From: Muribaculaceae bacterium Isolate-036 (Harlan)
GTDB taxonomy: Bacteria; Bacteroidota; Bacteroidia; Bacteroidales; Muribaculaceae
Assembly (NCBI GenBank): GCA_003833075.1
Contig: RIAY01000006.1
Location: forward strand, 1 to 64,000
Direction of reading: 5' to 3'
Length of the DNA: 64,000 bases
The stretch's first letter is position 1, and each line of letters starts with the position of its first letter. Below, one piece after another: positions 50,606-60,221 of the stretch. The translations under genes and the position numbers were made by a program. The notes under the pieces are model-generated. The model ran no database searches and had not been told where the DNA came from. It saw only the letters and a program-made list of their open reading frames with translations.

Positions 50606-51025
50606 ATGACAGCATCTGAAAAAATAGGGAAGTTGCTCAAATATCTGGACATCAATACAAAGGTGTTCTCGGAACGGTTGGGATATGCTCGACCGCAGGT
50701 CATCTACGATATTCAGAAAGGCAAGACCAAAGTCATCTCTCCCGAACTCGCAAACAAGATTATATCTGTATATCCCGAAATCAGCAAGATTTGGCTTCTT
50801 GCCGACGAGGGCGAAATGCTCGTGCAGACCGAGAACGGCAACTCTCACTGCGGCGAGCATATCACTCACCTTGAATCATTCTCCCAGTTCAATGAATCGG
50901 AGGTCTTTCTTGCAGCTCTCCGAGAAATCTCTGAAATGCGTAAAGCTCTCACAGATGCGATGAGAGTAAATCAGGAGCATACGACACAGCTCCTCGCAAT
51001 CATCTCGAACATCACTCTGAAATAA
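50606..51025 (+). CDS. XRE-type repressor, CI-like
   Basis: 139 residues. Helix-turn-helix near the N-terminus (KLLKYLDINTKVFSERLGYARPQVIYDIQKGKTKVISPELANKIISVYPEISKIWLLADEGEML). The C-terminal part is a helical oligomerisation-like region rather than the LexA-type peptidase, so induction is probably not by RecA-driven self-cleavage. It is the likely reader of the prophage operators. Divergent from the Cro-like gene. Confidence 0.75.
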   Translation: MTASEKIGKLLKYLDINTKVFSERLGYARPQVIYDIQKGKTKVISPELANKIISVYPEISKIWLLADEGEMLVQTENGNSHCGEHITHLESFSQFNESEVFLAALREISEMRKALTDAMRVNQEHTTQLLAIISNITLK

Positions 51026-51029
51026 TCCC

Positions 51030-51248
51030 ATGAAAGAATCTCTCACGCTCTCAACTCTCGATGCGCTTCACAGCGTAATCGCAGACGAAAAGCTTTCTCC
51101 CGATACGGTCGATGAACTGCTGCTCAATCTCGCAAAGGAAATCGACCGCGCAAAGGTAGGGCATGAATCAACGCTCCTCTTAGATAGGCTCTACGAGGAG
51201 GTAATGTATCTCAAAACCGAAATTATATCTGAATATGAAAATCAATAA
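51030..51248 (+). CDS. Small acidic helical protein
   Basis: 72 residues (MKESLTLSTLDALHSVIADEKLSPDTVDELLLNLAKEIDRAKVG ...). Four bp after the repressor gene and overlapping the next by 14 bp. Unknown. Confidence 0.6.
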   Translation: MKESLTLSTLDALHSVIADEKLSPDTVDELLLNLAKEIDRAKVGHESTLLLDRLYEEVMYLKTEIISEYENQ

Positions 51249-51618
51249 GCACGGCTACGCCGCATCATTCGCGCTCATCGGCGCGGGAATAGGAGGTCTG
51301 TTCCTTGACGGCCTCACATATCTTCCTCTTATATATGGTCTGTGCGGAGGCTGCTTTGCAGGCTATTTCTTCGCAGGGCTTATCGGCGCGAAGAGTAAGC
51401 TCCTCCAAAAAGATTTCCAGAAGCTTGGCGACCTTTCAGGCAAATCTATCGAAGAGATATGCGCCGCCGTAGGAATGTATCAGAGCCAAACCGCCTGCAA
51501 GCTCACCGACGGCTCCGCTGGCAAACTCTATACATGGGTGCAAGACCACTACAGCATTACTCTGATATTTGATTCAGAGGGTAAATGTGTCGGGGTTCAA
51601 AATGAAATCGAAGCATGA
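51235..51618 (+). CDS. Small membrane protein in the lysogeny operon
   Basis: 127 residues. Two membrane segments (residues 9-50, AASFALIGAGIGGLFLDG then LIYGLCGGCFAGYFFAGLIGA) and a soluble C-terminal domain (EEICAAVGMYQSQTACKLTDGSAGKLYTWVQ) that resembles small SmpA/OmlA-like or YcfL-like beta domains. It is expressed with the repressor, so a superinfection-exclusion function is a reasonable guess. Confidence 0.6.
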   Translation: MKINKHGYAASFALIGAGIGGLFLDGLTYLPLIYGLCGGCFAGYFFAGLIGAKSKLLQKDFQKLGDLSGKSIEEICAAVGMYQSQTACKLTDGSAGKLYTWVQDHYSITLIFDSEGKCVGVQNEIEA

Positions 51619-51884
51619 GCCGACGGCGGGTGTATAGCCCAGATACGAAAGCAATAATGGAGCGGTACTTCTCTGCTCTTGATGCGGTGTTGCAGAATAA
51701 TCTCGTGAAGAATATCACGACCTATTGTGATGAGCATAAGGTTGACCGTCGGCATCTCTACGCACAGCGTAAAGACCCCGACCGAGGCTTCTTTGAGGTC
51801 GGTTGGCTGGTGCCTCTCATCAATAATTACGGAGTCTCTTCTTCGTGGCTATTGACAGGCAAGGGAGTTATGTTCGCGCAATAG
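51615..51884 (+). CDS. Second XRE-like regulator
   Basis: 89 residues. Contains VKNITTYCDEHKVDRRHLYAQRKDPDRGFFEVGWLVPLINNYGVSSSWLLTGKGVM, with a helix-turn-helix and the SSxWLLTGxG ending common in phage repressors. Overlaps the membrane gene by 4 bp. It may act with the 139-residue repressor. Confidence 0.65.
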   Translation: MSRRRVYSPDTKAIMERYFSALDAVLQNNLVKNITTYCDEHKVDRRHLYAQRKDPDRGFFEVGWLVPLINNYGVSSSWLLTGKGVMFAQ

Positions 51885-51889
51885 CCCCG

Positions 51890-53065
51890 TCATTTGATTT
51901 CTCCTAAATCGGGAGTATCGAAGATGTCGGGGATTCGAGCGACCGCCGCCTGCTTGTTCTTGTCGAGGATTCTCGCATATATTTGCGTTGTCTGAATATC
52001 GCGGTGTCCGAGAAGCTTACTCACGGTATAAATATCTGTGCCGAGGTCGAGCATCATCACGGCGAAGGTATGTCTCCCGCTGTGGAATGTAATATGCTTC
52101 TTAATTCCAGCGCGGGCAATCCATATACGCAGATTCGTATTCGTTGAATCAGGAGAGAGGAACTTCCCGAACACCGTATCTTCGTCGGCTCCGCGCTCTC
52201 CCATGAGTTCTGCGGCTTGCTTTGAGATGTCGAGGTATTCCTGACCTCCCGTCTTTTTCTGACGGAAGATTAGGCGCGTCAGACCGCTCTGTGTCTGCAC
52301 CTCGCCCCATGTCAGTTTGAGAATATCGCTACGGCGCAGACCTGTGAGACATGAGAAGAGAAAGGCACGTTTCAGAATTGGGTAATCACAGGCGGTCTGC
52401 GCGAGCTTCTTTACCTCGTCGATTGTGAGATACATTCGAGTTCCCTCTTCTGCTTTGAAGCCCTCGATACCTCGCATCGGGTTAAAAGGAATGATGCGCT
52501 CCTCGAAAGCTTGATTAAGACAGGCGCGGAGCTTATTGAAATAGCTGACCTTTGAATTTCTTGACAGAGGGCGGGGCGGGGCGCTTCGCTCTCTCTCGTC
52601 GTGCTTCCATGCCGTCGCCTCCTTTTCGAGATAATCTTTGAATCCCTGTACCCACTTCGGGGTGATTTCTGCAAAGGTGATGTTTTGGCGGGGTTCGTAG
52701 TCGTGGAGATGATGAAGAGCGGAGAGCCAGTTCCCCCAGTTTCCGCGGCTTTGCATCCCATGACGGTGTTCTACCATAGCATTATAATACTCGAAGAATT
52801 TTGTCTCTTCGGCGAATGAGGATTTGAAGCCAAAGTCGCCGTTCTGGACTTCGACGATGCGTTGAGCCTTGACCGCATTTGCAAGACGCATGGTCTCTTT
52901 ATTCTTTTCTTTGTCTGCTCTCGTCTTTTCAGGAACGAGATAGAGTTTCAGAAATTCGTACACTCGTTTGCCGCTTCGGTATATATCGAGGTAGATGCTT
53001 TGATTACCGTTGGCGAGCTGCTTGAATCGGATTCGTACAGGCTCTTTGATTTCTTTTTTCGTCAT
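51890..53065 (-). CDS. int: Tyrosine integrase
   Basis: 391 residues. N-terminal arm-binding domain (FKQLANGNQSIYLDIYRSGKRVYEFLKLYLVPEKT), SAM-like core domain (about 85-195), catalytic domain with Arg244 (TGLRRSD), His328 and Arg331 (HSGRH), His354 (GHRD) and Tyr363. All catalytic residues are present, so it should be active. It lies beside attR and mnmE. A -7 box TAACTTTG (53140-53133, minus) lies upstream. Confidence 0.93.
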   Translation of the reverse strand: MTKKEIKEPVRIRFKQLANGNQSIYLDIYRSGKRVYEFLKLYLVPEKTRADKEKNKETMRLANAVKAQRIVEVQNGDFGFKSSFAEETKFFEYYNAMVEHRHGMQSRGNWGNWLSALHHLHDYEPRQNITFAEITPKWVQGFKDYLEKEATAWKHDERERSAPPRPLSRNSKVSYFNKLRACLNQAFEERIIPFNPMRGIEGFKAEEGTRMYLTIDEVKKLAQTACDYPILKRAFLFSCLTGLRRSDILKLTWGEVQTQSGLTRLIFRQKKTGGQEYLDISKQAAELMGERGADEDTVFGKFLSPDSTNTNLRIWIARAGIKKHITFHSGRHTFAVMMLDLGTDIYTVSKLLGHRDIQTTQIYARILDKNKQAAVARIPDIFDTPDLGEIK

Positions 53066-53279
53066 GGTCGTAGTTATCGGTCTTTTTGTTACTCCTATGT
53101 TACCCGAAGAGCCGAGTAACAGAATGGTAACGCAAAGTTAATAAATCTACGGCAAACGCACAGCAAGTCGATTGAAAAATTTATCGACATTGTGAGTTCT
53201 TACACCTTTGAATATTCGCTACTTATATGCCGTGCGGTTGCCGCTCATTTGCCGTGGGAATTTTGGGCGATTTTTAGCA
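53066..53279. other. Noncoding right end of the prophage with GTTAC motifs
   Basis: No gene. It holds the integrase promoter and several GTTAC/GTAAC motifs at 53088-53131 that resemble those near the left end (1926-1942), so it probably contains arm-type integrase sites. Confidence 0.5.
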
Positions 53280-53297
53280 TTACTTTCCGATGCAGAA
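53280..53297. other. attR: attR core within the mnmE 3' end
   Basis: The last five mnmE codons and stop (FCIGK) match attL at 17 of 18 bases. The phage thus rebuilds an intact mnmE end after integration. The exact crossover point cannot be told from one sequence. Confidence 0.7.
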
Positions 53298-54734
53298 CCG
53301 AGAGAATATGGAAGCGAGTAGATCGGGAGTAGAGATGGTGCCGGTGAGCGTGGCGAGGTGGTGGAGGGTTTCGCGGACATCCTGGGCGATGAAGTCGGCA
53401 GATAAACCGGTGTCCAATGCCGCCCGGGCACGAGATAATGCTTCGGCACCCCGTAAAATGGCTGCGTAATGACGCCCGTTGGTCAGTATTATATCTGTGT
53501 CAGGATTGTATTCTTTACATGCCAGAGAAGTCATGATTCCTTTCAGTTCGTCTATACCATACCCCTCGGAGGCTGAAATCGACATACATGCGTCAAACAG
53601 ATGCGCCGTCTCTTTACCGAATAAAGACTCTGCAGCTGCACCGCACAAGGATTCTCCCTGTCCTGCCTCTGCCGGGCTGTATTTCTCCGACTCACAATTG
53701 TTTGCAAGATCAACCTTGTTGCAGACAAGCAGGTGTGATGCATCGGGCAACTCCCCTACCCTGTTTAGAATCTCTTTTAGCTGATTGTCTGTATCGCCTG
53801 TCGTATCAAGTAGCCAAAGTATGATGGAAGCTCTGGAGAGACGGTCTTCTGCCCTCTCTATACCAATGCGTTCCACTATATCCGCGGTATCGCGCAAACC
53901 TGCCGTATCTATGAACCTGAACAGTATCCCGTTCACTTCGCATGTATCTTCTATGATATCGCGGGTTGTGCCGGGCACATCACTTACAATTGCCTTCTCT
54001 TCTTCAAGAAGCTGGTTCAAAAGCGTGGATTTTCCAGCATTCGGCGCACCGGCAATCACTACCGGCACTCCATCTTTAAGAGACTTGCCGGTAGAATAAG
54101 ATGCTGCGAGCCTGCGCAGCACTCCGAGCAATTCATCAGCCAAATCCCGGAGACGCTTACGGTCAGCAAACTCTACCTCCTCTTCCGAAAAATCGAGTTC
54201 AAGTTCAAGCAAAGAAGCGAACTCAATCAGACGGTCCCGTAGATTATCAAGATATATTGTAAAACGGCCATTAGCCTGTCGCATCGCCATCCTGTGAGAC
54301 GCTTTCGATGACGCGGAAATCAAGTCTATCACACCCTCTGCCTGCGCCAGATCCATACGACCGTTCATAAACGCCCTCTGCGTAAACTCTCCGGGAGCAG
54401 CTGCTCGAGCTCCATGGCGCACAAGCAGGTTTACAAGTTCACGCTGGATCCACCGCGAACCGTGACATGAAATTTCGAAGACGTCCTCACCGGTAAACGA
54501 ACGCGGACCCTTGAAAAAGGTCAGCACAACCTCGTCCAGCACACTGCCGTCTTCCAGAAGCACTTTGCCAAGATGCGCACTGTGAGATGCAATACCGTCA
54601 AGCGAAACTCCTTTCCAGCATTTACCGATCACTCTGTCCGCGCCCTTGCCAGAAAGGCGGACAACAGCTATGCCTCCCATACCGGAAGGTGTGGAAACAG
54701 CAACAATCGGATCAGTCTGCACAGCAGAAATCAT
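53280..54734 (-). CDS. mnmE: tRNA modification GTPase MnmE
   Basis: 484 residues from ATG 54734 (MISAVQTDP), coupled by ATGA to the upstream nuclease stop; an earlier ATG at 54746 is possible. N-terminal formyl-THF-binding domain (PSGMGGIAVVRLSGKGAD), GTPase with GAPNAGKSTLLN, DTAGLRDT and NKVD motifs, and C-terminal CIGK. With MnmG it makes the carboxymethylaminomethyl modification of U34 in certain tRNAs. Its 3' end is the phage attachment site. Confidence 0.95.
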   Translation of the reverse strand: MISAVQTDPIVAVSTPSGMGGIAVVRLSGKGADRVIGKCWKGVSLDGIASHSAHLGKVLLEDGSVLDEVVLTFFKGPRSFTGEDVFEISCHGSRWIQRELVNLLVRHGARAAAPGEFTQRAFMNGRMDLAQAEGVIDLISASSKASHRMAMRQANGRFTIYLDNLRDRLIEFASLLELELDFSEEEVEFADRKRLRDLADELLGVLRRLAASYSTGKSLKDGVPVVIAGAPNAGKSTLLNQLLEEEKAIVSDVPGTTRDIIEDTCEVNGILFRFIDTAGLRDTADIVERIGIERAEDRLSRASIILWLLDTTGDTDNQLKEILNRVGELPDASHLLVCNKVDLANNCESEKYSPAEAGQGESLCGAAAESLFGKETAHLFDACMSISASEGYGIDELKGIMTSLACKEYNPDTDIILTNGRHYAAILRGAEALSRARAALDTGLSADFIAQDVRETLHHLATLTGTISTPDLLASIFSRFCIGK

Positions 54735-55537
54735 CGTTGGTTCCATTCTCTGAAAGACGCTTTAGATTCAACCTCATTCTCAATATCATCCGGCAATGAC
54801 GAAAAAAAATCATAACCTGTAAGTTTTTCGACATCATCTACAGTCATTACGTAATTCTGCATTGAACCGGGAGACGGCATATTCGGAAACACAAAAGCGA
54901 TTGCACGCGGTTTCTCCACATAAGGAGCCAGCAGCACCTTGAAAAAGGCACTCGGCACAAGCACTCCGTTGCCTATTGTCTTTATGTCGTCTGCATTATA
55001 TATCGGACCCGCCACAATTACAATTGCCGAATCCCTCACCGCCCAGTTGCGTTCCTTGTTTTCGAGCGTGTTCCAGGCACCCGAATTCAACGAATGGTCC
55101 TGCGGGCACATATTTGCCATTACAAAACAATCGTCCATCGCCTCCGCACTCCATTTCTGTTCAGCAGCCGGACACATATGTCCCCGGTCATAGCCCGAAT
55201 TGCGATAATCATTCGTTGTCGGGCAGCCATCTACATCCCGATCCTGCCAGAACCTGTTATGACGTTTTGCCTCACCCCGGGTTTCAGACCCAAGCAACTC
55301 CCATGCCACCCAGTTCGGAGTGCGGTTATGCCGGTTGAACGAGACCCGGAAACCGGTGTAATCATATTCCTTCGACTCCACAGCCGGAGGAGCCAAAACA
55401 ATATCGAGACCCGTATAATGCGGATTCCTCGATTCCTTATATTCATTGTCCTCGCGTGTGCACAGTCTGTAAGCCCCGAAGCAAATCATACATGTGCACA
55501 TAAGCAGAATAATCACAATCCATATTCTCTGTTTCAT
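54731..55537 (-). CDS. DNA/RNA non-specific endonuclease, NucA family
   Basis: 268 residues. N-terminal membrane or signal segment (IWIVIILLMCTCMICFGAY). Active site NSGYDRGHMCPAAEQKW (DRGH) and the metal Asn in NMCPQDHSLNSGAWNTLE. Exported or periplasm-facing nuclease of the ENDO_NS fold. Host gene, coupled to mnmE. Confidence 0.9.
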   Translation of the reverse strand: MKQRIWIVIILLMCTCMICFGAYRLCTREDNEYKESRNPHYTGLDIVLAPPAVESKEYDYTGFRVSFNRHNRTPNWVAWELLGSETRGEAKRHNRFWQDRDVDGCPTTNDYRNSGYDRGHMCPAAEQKWSAEAMDDCFVMANMCPQDHSLNSGAWNTLENKERNWAVRDSAIVIVAGPIYNADDIKTIGNGVLVPSAFFKVLLAPYVEKPRAIAFVFPNMPSPGSMQNYVMTVDDVEKLTGYDFFSSLPDDIENEVESKASFREWNQR

Positions 55538-55662
55538 AACACAAAATTACAAAAAAACGTCTGATTATACCTATTCTTTCTCGGATATTTCTTAATTTTG
55601 CAGATAAACGCACGGTCCTGTGATATCAACCATAAACAGGAACTGTAAAAATCTGAAATATC

Positions 55663-56883
55663 ATGACTGTAACCGAACGCTTTCTTGATTTCGTGAGATT
55701 CGACACACAGAGCGATGAACTCACCAATATGACCCCCTCAACTCCGGGTCAGATGGAATTTGCAAAATACCTCAAAGGTCTTCTCGAAGACATGGGACTT
55801 GAAGAGATCATTCTTGACGACAACGGGTATCTTTTCGCCACCCTCCCTGCCAACACCTCGAAGCAGACTCCCGTGATAGGGTTTATCGCACATATGGACA
55901 CATCTCCCGACATGTCGGGCAAACACGTAAAACCCCGCATTGTCACTGACTATGACGGTAAAGACATAACACTGAATGCAGAAAAAGGCATCTGCCTCGC
56001 ACCGGAAGAATTTCCGGAATTGTTGAATTATATCGGTCAGGATCTGATTGTAACCGATGGCAACACACTGCTCGGAGCCGACGACAAAGCCGGCATAGCG
56101 GAAATCATAGACGCTATCGCATGGCTGCAGGCTCACCCCGAGGTTGAACATGGCAAGATTCGCATCGGCTTCAATCCTGATGAAGAAATCGGTCTTGGCG
56201 CCCACAAGTTCGATGTCGAGAAGTTCGGCTGCGAATTCGCCTATACCATGGACGGCGGCGCAGTCGGCGAACTTGAATACGAAAACTTCAATGCCGCATC
56301 CGCAAAAGTAAAAATCAAAGGTCGCAACGTACATCCGGGCTATGCCAAGCACAAGATGATAAACTCAATCCGCGTTGCCAACAACTTCATCGCCATGCTC
56401 CCGCGCTGGGAAACACCCGAGCACACAGAAGGCTACGAAGGATTCTACCATCTTGTAGGGATTGAAGGAAGCGTAGAAGAGACAACCCTCACATATATCA
56501 TACGCGACCACGACCGCGCGCGCTTCGAAAGCCGCAAACGCGAGATCGAACATCTTGTGCGCAAGACAAACATGGAATATCCCGGCTGCTGCACCGTGGA
56601 AATCAAAGACCAGTACTATAACATGCGCGAGAAAATCGAGCCAGTGATGCATATCATCGAGATTGCGGAAAAAGCCATGCGCGACGCCGGAATAGAGCCT
56701 CGCGTGCAACCGATCCGCGGGGGCACAGACGGAGCGCAGCTCTCATTCAAGGGTCTCCCCTGCCCCAACATTTTCGCTGGAGGGGAGAATTTCCATGGCA
56801 GATTTGAATTCGTGCCCATACAGTCAATGGAAAAGGCACGTGATGTAATCGTGAACATATGCCGCATCGCAGCAAAGGCATAA
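55663..56883 (+). CDS. pepT: Peptidase T (tripeptide aminopeptidase)
   Basis: 406 residues, M20 family. Metal ligands [22 protein letters not shown] and [12 protein letters not shown], and the late [30 protein letters not shown]. Removes N-terminal residues from tripeptides in the cytoplasm. A -7 box TAATTTTG (55593-55600) precedes the gene. Confidence 0.95.
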   Translation: MTVTERFLDFVRFDTQSDELTNMTPSTPGQMEFAKYLKGLLEDMGLEEIILDDNGYLFATLPANTSKQTPVIGFIAHMDTSPDMSGKHVKPRIVTDYDGKDITLNAEKGICLAPEEFPELLNYIGQDLIVTDGNTLLGADDKAGIAEIIDAIAWLQAHPEVEHGKIRIGFNPDEEIGLGAHKFDVEKFGCEFAYTMDGGAVGELEYENFNAASAKVKIKGRNVHPGYAKHKMINSIRVANNFIAMLPRWETPEHTEGYEGFYHLVGIEGSVEETTLTYIIRDHDRARFESRKREIEHLVRKTNMEYPGCCTVEIKDQYYNMREKIEPVMHIIEIAEKAMRDAGIEPRVQPIRGGTDGAQLSFKGLPCPNIFAGGENFHGRFEFVPIQSMEKARDVIVNICRIAAKA

Positions 56884-56910
56884 TGCCCAAACCAAGAAAC
56901 TGTTTATAAT

Positions 56911-57810
56911 TTGGACCAACCCGAACTCATAGTCATCACAGGGCCGACTGCGTCTGGCAAGTCGGCCCTTGCCATAGATATCGCACGTGCTGTCGGCACC
57001 GAGGTCATATCAGCCGACAGCCGACAGATATACAAGGGAATACCTGTTGTCACGGCAATGCCTTCGCCCGAAGAACTCGCCGTCGTGAAACACCATCTAA
57101 TCGACATGCTTCCCCTTGACGCGTATTACAGCGCGGCGCGTTTCGAAGAAGACGCCCTCGCAATAGCTGAAAAACTTATCGAGCGCAACGGATCGGCAAT
57201 AGTCTGCGGAGGCTCGATGATGTATGTCGATGCCCTTTGCAACGGCATTGACATGCTCCCCACCGTGCCCGACAGCATCCGCCATGATCTCGAAAAGGAA
57301 TTTGAAAAAAAAGGGGGTGACTGGCTGAGAGAAAAGCTAAGGCTGCTTGATCCGGAATATTATGGAATTGTTGATTTGTGCAACACCAAACGGGTATTTC
57401 ACGCTATAGAAATCATCCTTGCCTCAGGGAAAACATATACCGAATTGCGTACAGGAAAGAAACGCAAGCGTCCGTTCCGCATAAAAAAATACATGACAGA
57501 CCTCCCCCGCGAAGTCCTGTTCGACCGAATCAACAGGCGCGTAGACATCATGCTTGAAAACGGACTTGAAGAGGAAGCGAGAGCAGTGTATCACATGCGC
57601 CATCTCAACTCACTCAACACGGTCGGACTCAAAGAGATGTTCGCATGGTTCGAGGGCACAATGGATCGAGATACGGCAATCGCACGAATAAAGAAAAACA
57701 CCAGGGTATATGCAAAAAAGCAAATGACCTGGTGGGCACGCGATCCGGAAATCGTAAAAGGCGACCCCGATACACTCCGGAAGCTTATTCTTCCTGATTC
57801 GAACGCCTGA
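56911..57810 (+). CDS. miaA: tRNA dimethylallyltransferase MiaA
   Basis: 299 residues, TTG start. P-loop ITGPTASGKSALA, ISADSRQIYKGIPVVT and FGGSMMYVDALC-like GGSMMYVDAL, then KKNTRVYAKKQMTWWARDP at the C-terminus. Adds dimethylallyl to A37 of tRNAs reading UNN codons. It ends 26 bp into the 3' part of the convergent YitT gene. Confidence 0.95.
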   Translation: MDQPELIVITGPTASGKSALAIDIARAVGTEVISADSRQIYKGIPVVTAMPSPEELAVVKHHLIDMLPLDAYYSAARFEEDALAIAEKLIERNGSAIVCGGSMMYVDALCNGIDMLPTVPDSIRHDLEKEFEKKGGDWLREKLRLLDPEYYGIVDLCNTKRVFHAIEIILASGKTYTELRTGKKRKRPFRIKKYMTDLPREVLFDRINRRVDIMLENGLEEEARAVYHMRHLNSLNTVGLKEMFAWFEGTMDRDTAIARIKKNTRVYAKKQMTWWARDPEIVKGDPDTLRKLILPDSNA

Positions 57811-58798
57811 CCATCTGCACAGGTGTAGGATTCTCAGGCAATGAATTCAAAGTGCGGGAATCAGTGTTCTTCTGTTTCTTCATCTTTATTTTCACTTTAT
57901 CGAATCCCTTGCCATAAACACCGTTCACAGCGCCCTGGGTCACAAATGCATCCTCGTCAATACTCTTTATAATACGGAAAATAGTGACCGATTCTATTTT
58001 GCGGCACCACACCATCAGAATCTTCACATCATGCTTGGAATACCATCCCTGCCCGTCAAGCACAGTCACGCCCCGGTGAGCCTCATGATTCACACGGTCA
58101 GCAATTTCCTGCCATTTTTGCGAAAAAATAAAGAATTGGGTAGCCTGCCTGTTGGTGTTTATAATCATGTCGGTAACATATGAAACAATAAACGTCACCA
58201 TGAAGCCATAGACGATAGTAGGTATTCGCGCCTCTATACGCGCATCCCATGGTCCGTCAAACGGAAGGAGTATAGATGACGCCACAATCGACATGTCCAC
58301 GAATATCATTGTCCGTCCGATGCTGACATTGCTTTTCTTTGCCACCATTGCCGCCACGATATCCGTGCCTCCCGAAGAGCCGTTATGTATGAAAGTTGTT
58401 CCGATTCCGAGACCACACAATATCGCGCCTAAAGCCACACTTACCACTCGATCCGGCACGAGAGGATGCCCGATACTCATGAAAATGCTCTCGAACACAC
58501 CTATTCCGAAAGCCACTACCGTCACACCAAAAACCGTGCGCAGCACAAACGTGCGTCCCACCACCTTATAAGCAGCAGCCAGCAACAGAAGGTTTACGGC
58601 ATAAGATGTCACCGCCACCGGTATTATGCCGTTGGTAGCGAAATAGACAAGGGTTCCGATACCCGCCACACCTCCGATCACAATCTCATGAGGCAGGATT
58701 AACGCACAAAACGCGAACGCATAAAGGAGAAGACCGAAGACTATGACTACATAATCCTTGGCATTGTTCATAAGACTGTTATACTTGTTTCCGCCCAT
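57785..58798 (-). CDS. YitT family membrane protein
   Basis: 337 residues. Five to six membrane segments with the DUF161 repeats (VIGGVAGIGTLVYFATNG, FIHNGSSGGTDIVAAM) and a soluble C-terminal DUF2179 domain (VTVLDGQGWYSKHDVKILMVWCRKIESVTI). Family function is unclear, possibly transport. Convergent with miaA, overlap of 26 bp. Confidence 0.9.
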   Translation of the reverse strand: MGGNKYNSLMNNAKDYVVIVFGLLLYAFAFCALILPHEIVIGGVAGIGTLVYFATNGIIPVAVTSYAVNLLLLAAAYKVVGRTFVLRTVFGVTVVAFGIGVFESIFMSIGHPLVPDRVVSVALGAILCGLGIGTTFIHNGSSGGTDIVAAMVAKKSNVSIGRTMIFVDMSIVASSILLPFDGPWDARIEARIPTIVYGFMVTFIVSYVTDMIINTNRQATQFFIFSQKWQEIADRVNHEAHRGVTVLDGQGWYSKHDVKILMVWCRKIESVTIFRIIKSIDEDAFVTQGAVNGVYGKGFDKVKIKMKKQKNTDSRTLNSLPENPTPVQMVRRSNQEE

Positions 58799-58905
58799 CG
58801 TATGGAATTAGAAAGAACATAAATCAATCGCAAAATTACTCATTTTTTTCAATTATCAGCGGGATTTTTATAAATTTGCATTTAGAAGTAAAAAAATAAT
58901 TCAAT

Positions 58906-59631
58906 ATGAAACACATCGTAACCCTATTCGCAGCGGCGGCTCTGACAACCGCTTCATCCAACGCGGCAGACTTTTTCTCGACTGAGACACCGGAGCAACT
59001 TTTCAATCTCGGCATTCGTCTGGGAGTCAACACATCCAACCGCACCGTCGGCAGCGAAAACATGCCAGGTTACAACGTGCAGGGATGGGGCACGGGATTT
59101 GATCTTGGAGTTGTAGCGGACATAAACATACGCGACTATCTCTCGATTCAACCCGGTGCATTCTTTGAATCCCGCTCAAATACATATACGTTTATAAATA
59201 TGGTTCCGGTATACGGAGCATCAACCGACGAACTCATGACACAAGCCGGGACATTTAATTCATATGCCCTCACAATCCCCGTCTTAGGCTCTGTAAGGTT
59301 CAACATAACCGATGACATACGCTGGAATATAGACTTCGGTCCATACGTATCATTGATGTTCGGATCAAAACTAAAGAACAAAGTCAACCATAATTCATTT
59401 GACAATGACGGTGTGCCGGCAGCCGGAGATGAATTCAAGCAAAAAGTCGCACCTGTGGATTTCGGTTTCAAGTTCGGCACAGGACTTCAGATCCTTGACC
59501 ATTACTACATTGGCGCGCACTATATGGCAGGAGCTACAGGCGCATGGAAAGACATCAAGGCTGACGGCATAAAATACACCTTCGGAGGACGCACAAAAGC
59601 ATGGGTATTCACACTTGGATATAATTTTTAA
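58906..59631 (+). CDS. Outer membrane beta-barrel protein
   Basis: 241 residues. Signal peptide (MKHIVTLFAAAALTTASSNA) and repeated amphipathic strands ending in WVFTLGYNF with a terminal aromatic, typical of porin-like barrels. Probably an eight-stranded OmpX-type protein. -7 box TAAATTTG at 58871-58878. Confidence 0.85.
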   Translation: MKHIVTLFAAAALTTASSNAADFFSTETPEQLFNLGIRLGVNTSNRTVGSENMPGYNVQGWGTGFDLGVVADINIRDYLSIQPGAFFESRSNTYTFINMVPVYGASTDELMTQAGTFNSYALTIPVLGSVRFNITDDIRWNIDFGPYVSLMFGSKLKNKVNHNSFDNDGVPAAGDEFKQKVAPVDFGFKFGTGLQILDHYYIGAHYMAGATGAWKDIKADGIKYTFGGRTKAWVFTLGYNF

Positions 59632-59661
59632 AGGCGAGGAAATCTCCTCGCCTTTTATCTT
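59631..59661 (+). terminator. Rho-independent terminator
   Basis: 10-bp perfect stem (AAGGCGAGGA with TCCTCGCCTT), AATC loop, followed by TTATCTTG. It directly follows the barrel protein gene and may also serve the convergent GNAT gene. Confidence 0.9.
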
Positions 59662-59674
59662 GTATTCTCAATTG

Positions 59675-60217
59675 TCAGATACCTTCCTTCACATTATAGA
59701 CCTCAGTCAGCATCTCGCGCAAGTCGCGCGTGTCTCGCAGTTTCACATCGCCGTGAGTCATAAGCATCATCTCCACGCCCGATTGTCCCGGACCATATGG
59801 AGGCTGCACATAATTTATATCCTCCCGCAATCTGAATCCGCATCTTTCATAAAACTTTATCCGTCGCACCGCCTCGGGAGACTCAGGTTTCTCAACTTCA
59901 AGAAGCACATTCCCGCTTACAGTTTCTAACAGATGAGACAAAAGCTTACGGCCAATATTTTTCCCACGGTGCGCCGGTTCTACAGCAAAATGCTCCACAT
60001 AGACATATCCCTCGAAAGTCCAGTAAGAAAGAAAGCCAAGAAAAAGTCCGCCGCCATCGTCTATCGCGAAAGCATGAAACTTGCCTCCCTTCTCCTTTAC
60101 AAAATTCGCCACATGCTCGGCACTCTTATATAAGCGACGCTCATTTTCCGGGAAACTCTCGTTATATAATTTCAGGAAAGCCGGATAATCTTTCTCTTCC
60201 AAATTTCTGAATTCCAT
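59675..60217 (-). CDS. GNAT family acetyltransferase
   Basis: 180 residues. Acetyl-CoA box VEPAHRGKNIGRKLLSHLLE (R/Q-xx-G-x-G/A) and the usual beta4-beta5 pattern (GYVYVEHFAVEP), then VEKPESPEAVRRIKFYERCGFRL. Substrate unknown. Confidence 0.9.
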   Translation of the reverse strand: MEFRNLEEKDYPAFLKLYNESFPENERRLYKSAEHVANFVKEKGGKFHAFAIDDGGGLFLGFLSYWTFEGYVYVEHFAVEPAHRGKNIGRKLLSHLLETVSGNVLLEVEKPESPEAVRRIKFYERCGFRLREDINYVQPPYGPGQSGVEMMLMTHGDVKLRDTRDLREMLTEVYNVKEGI

Positions 60218-60221
60218 AGTA

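Larger units (their letters stand above)
1855..53297. mobile_element. Siphovirus prophage integrated at the 3' end of mnmE
   Basis: About 51.4 kb between two copies of the mnmE 3' end. It contains the full gene set expected of a long-tailed temperate phage: tyrosine integrase, XRE-type regulators, replication and RecT recombination genes, terminase, portal, capsid, tail tube, tape measure, baseplate, lysis genes, and a DGR, DNA modification genes and a tRNA. I see no frameshifted or truncated essential gene, so it may be inducible. Most genes are on the minus strand. The plus strand carries the lysogeny genes (50.6-51.9 kb) and one internal cassette (23.2-28.3 kb). Confidence 0.85.
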
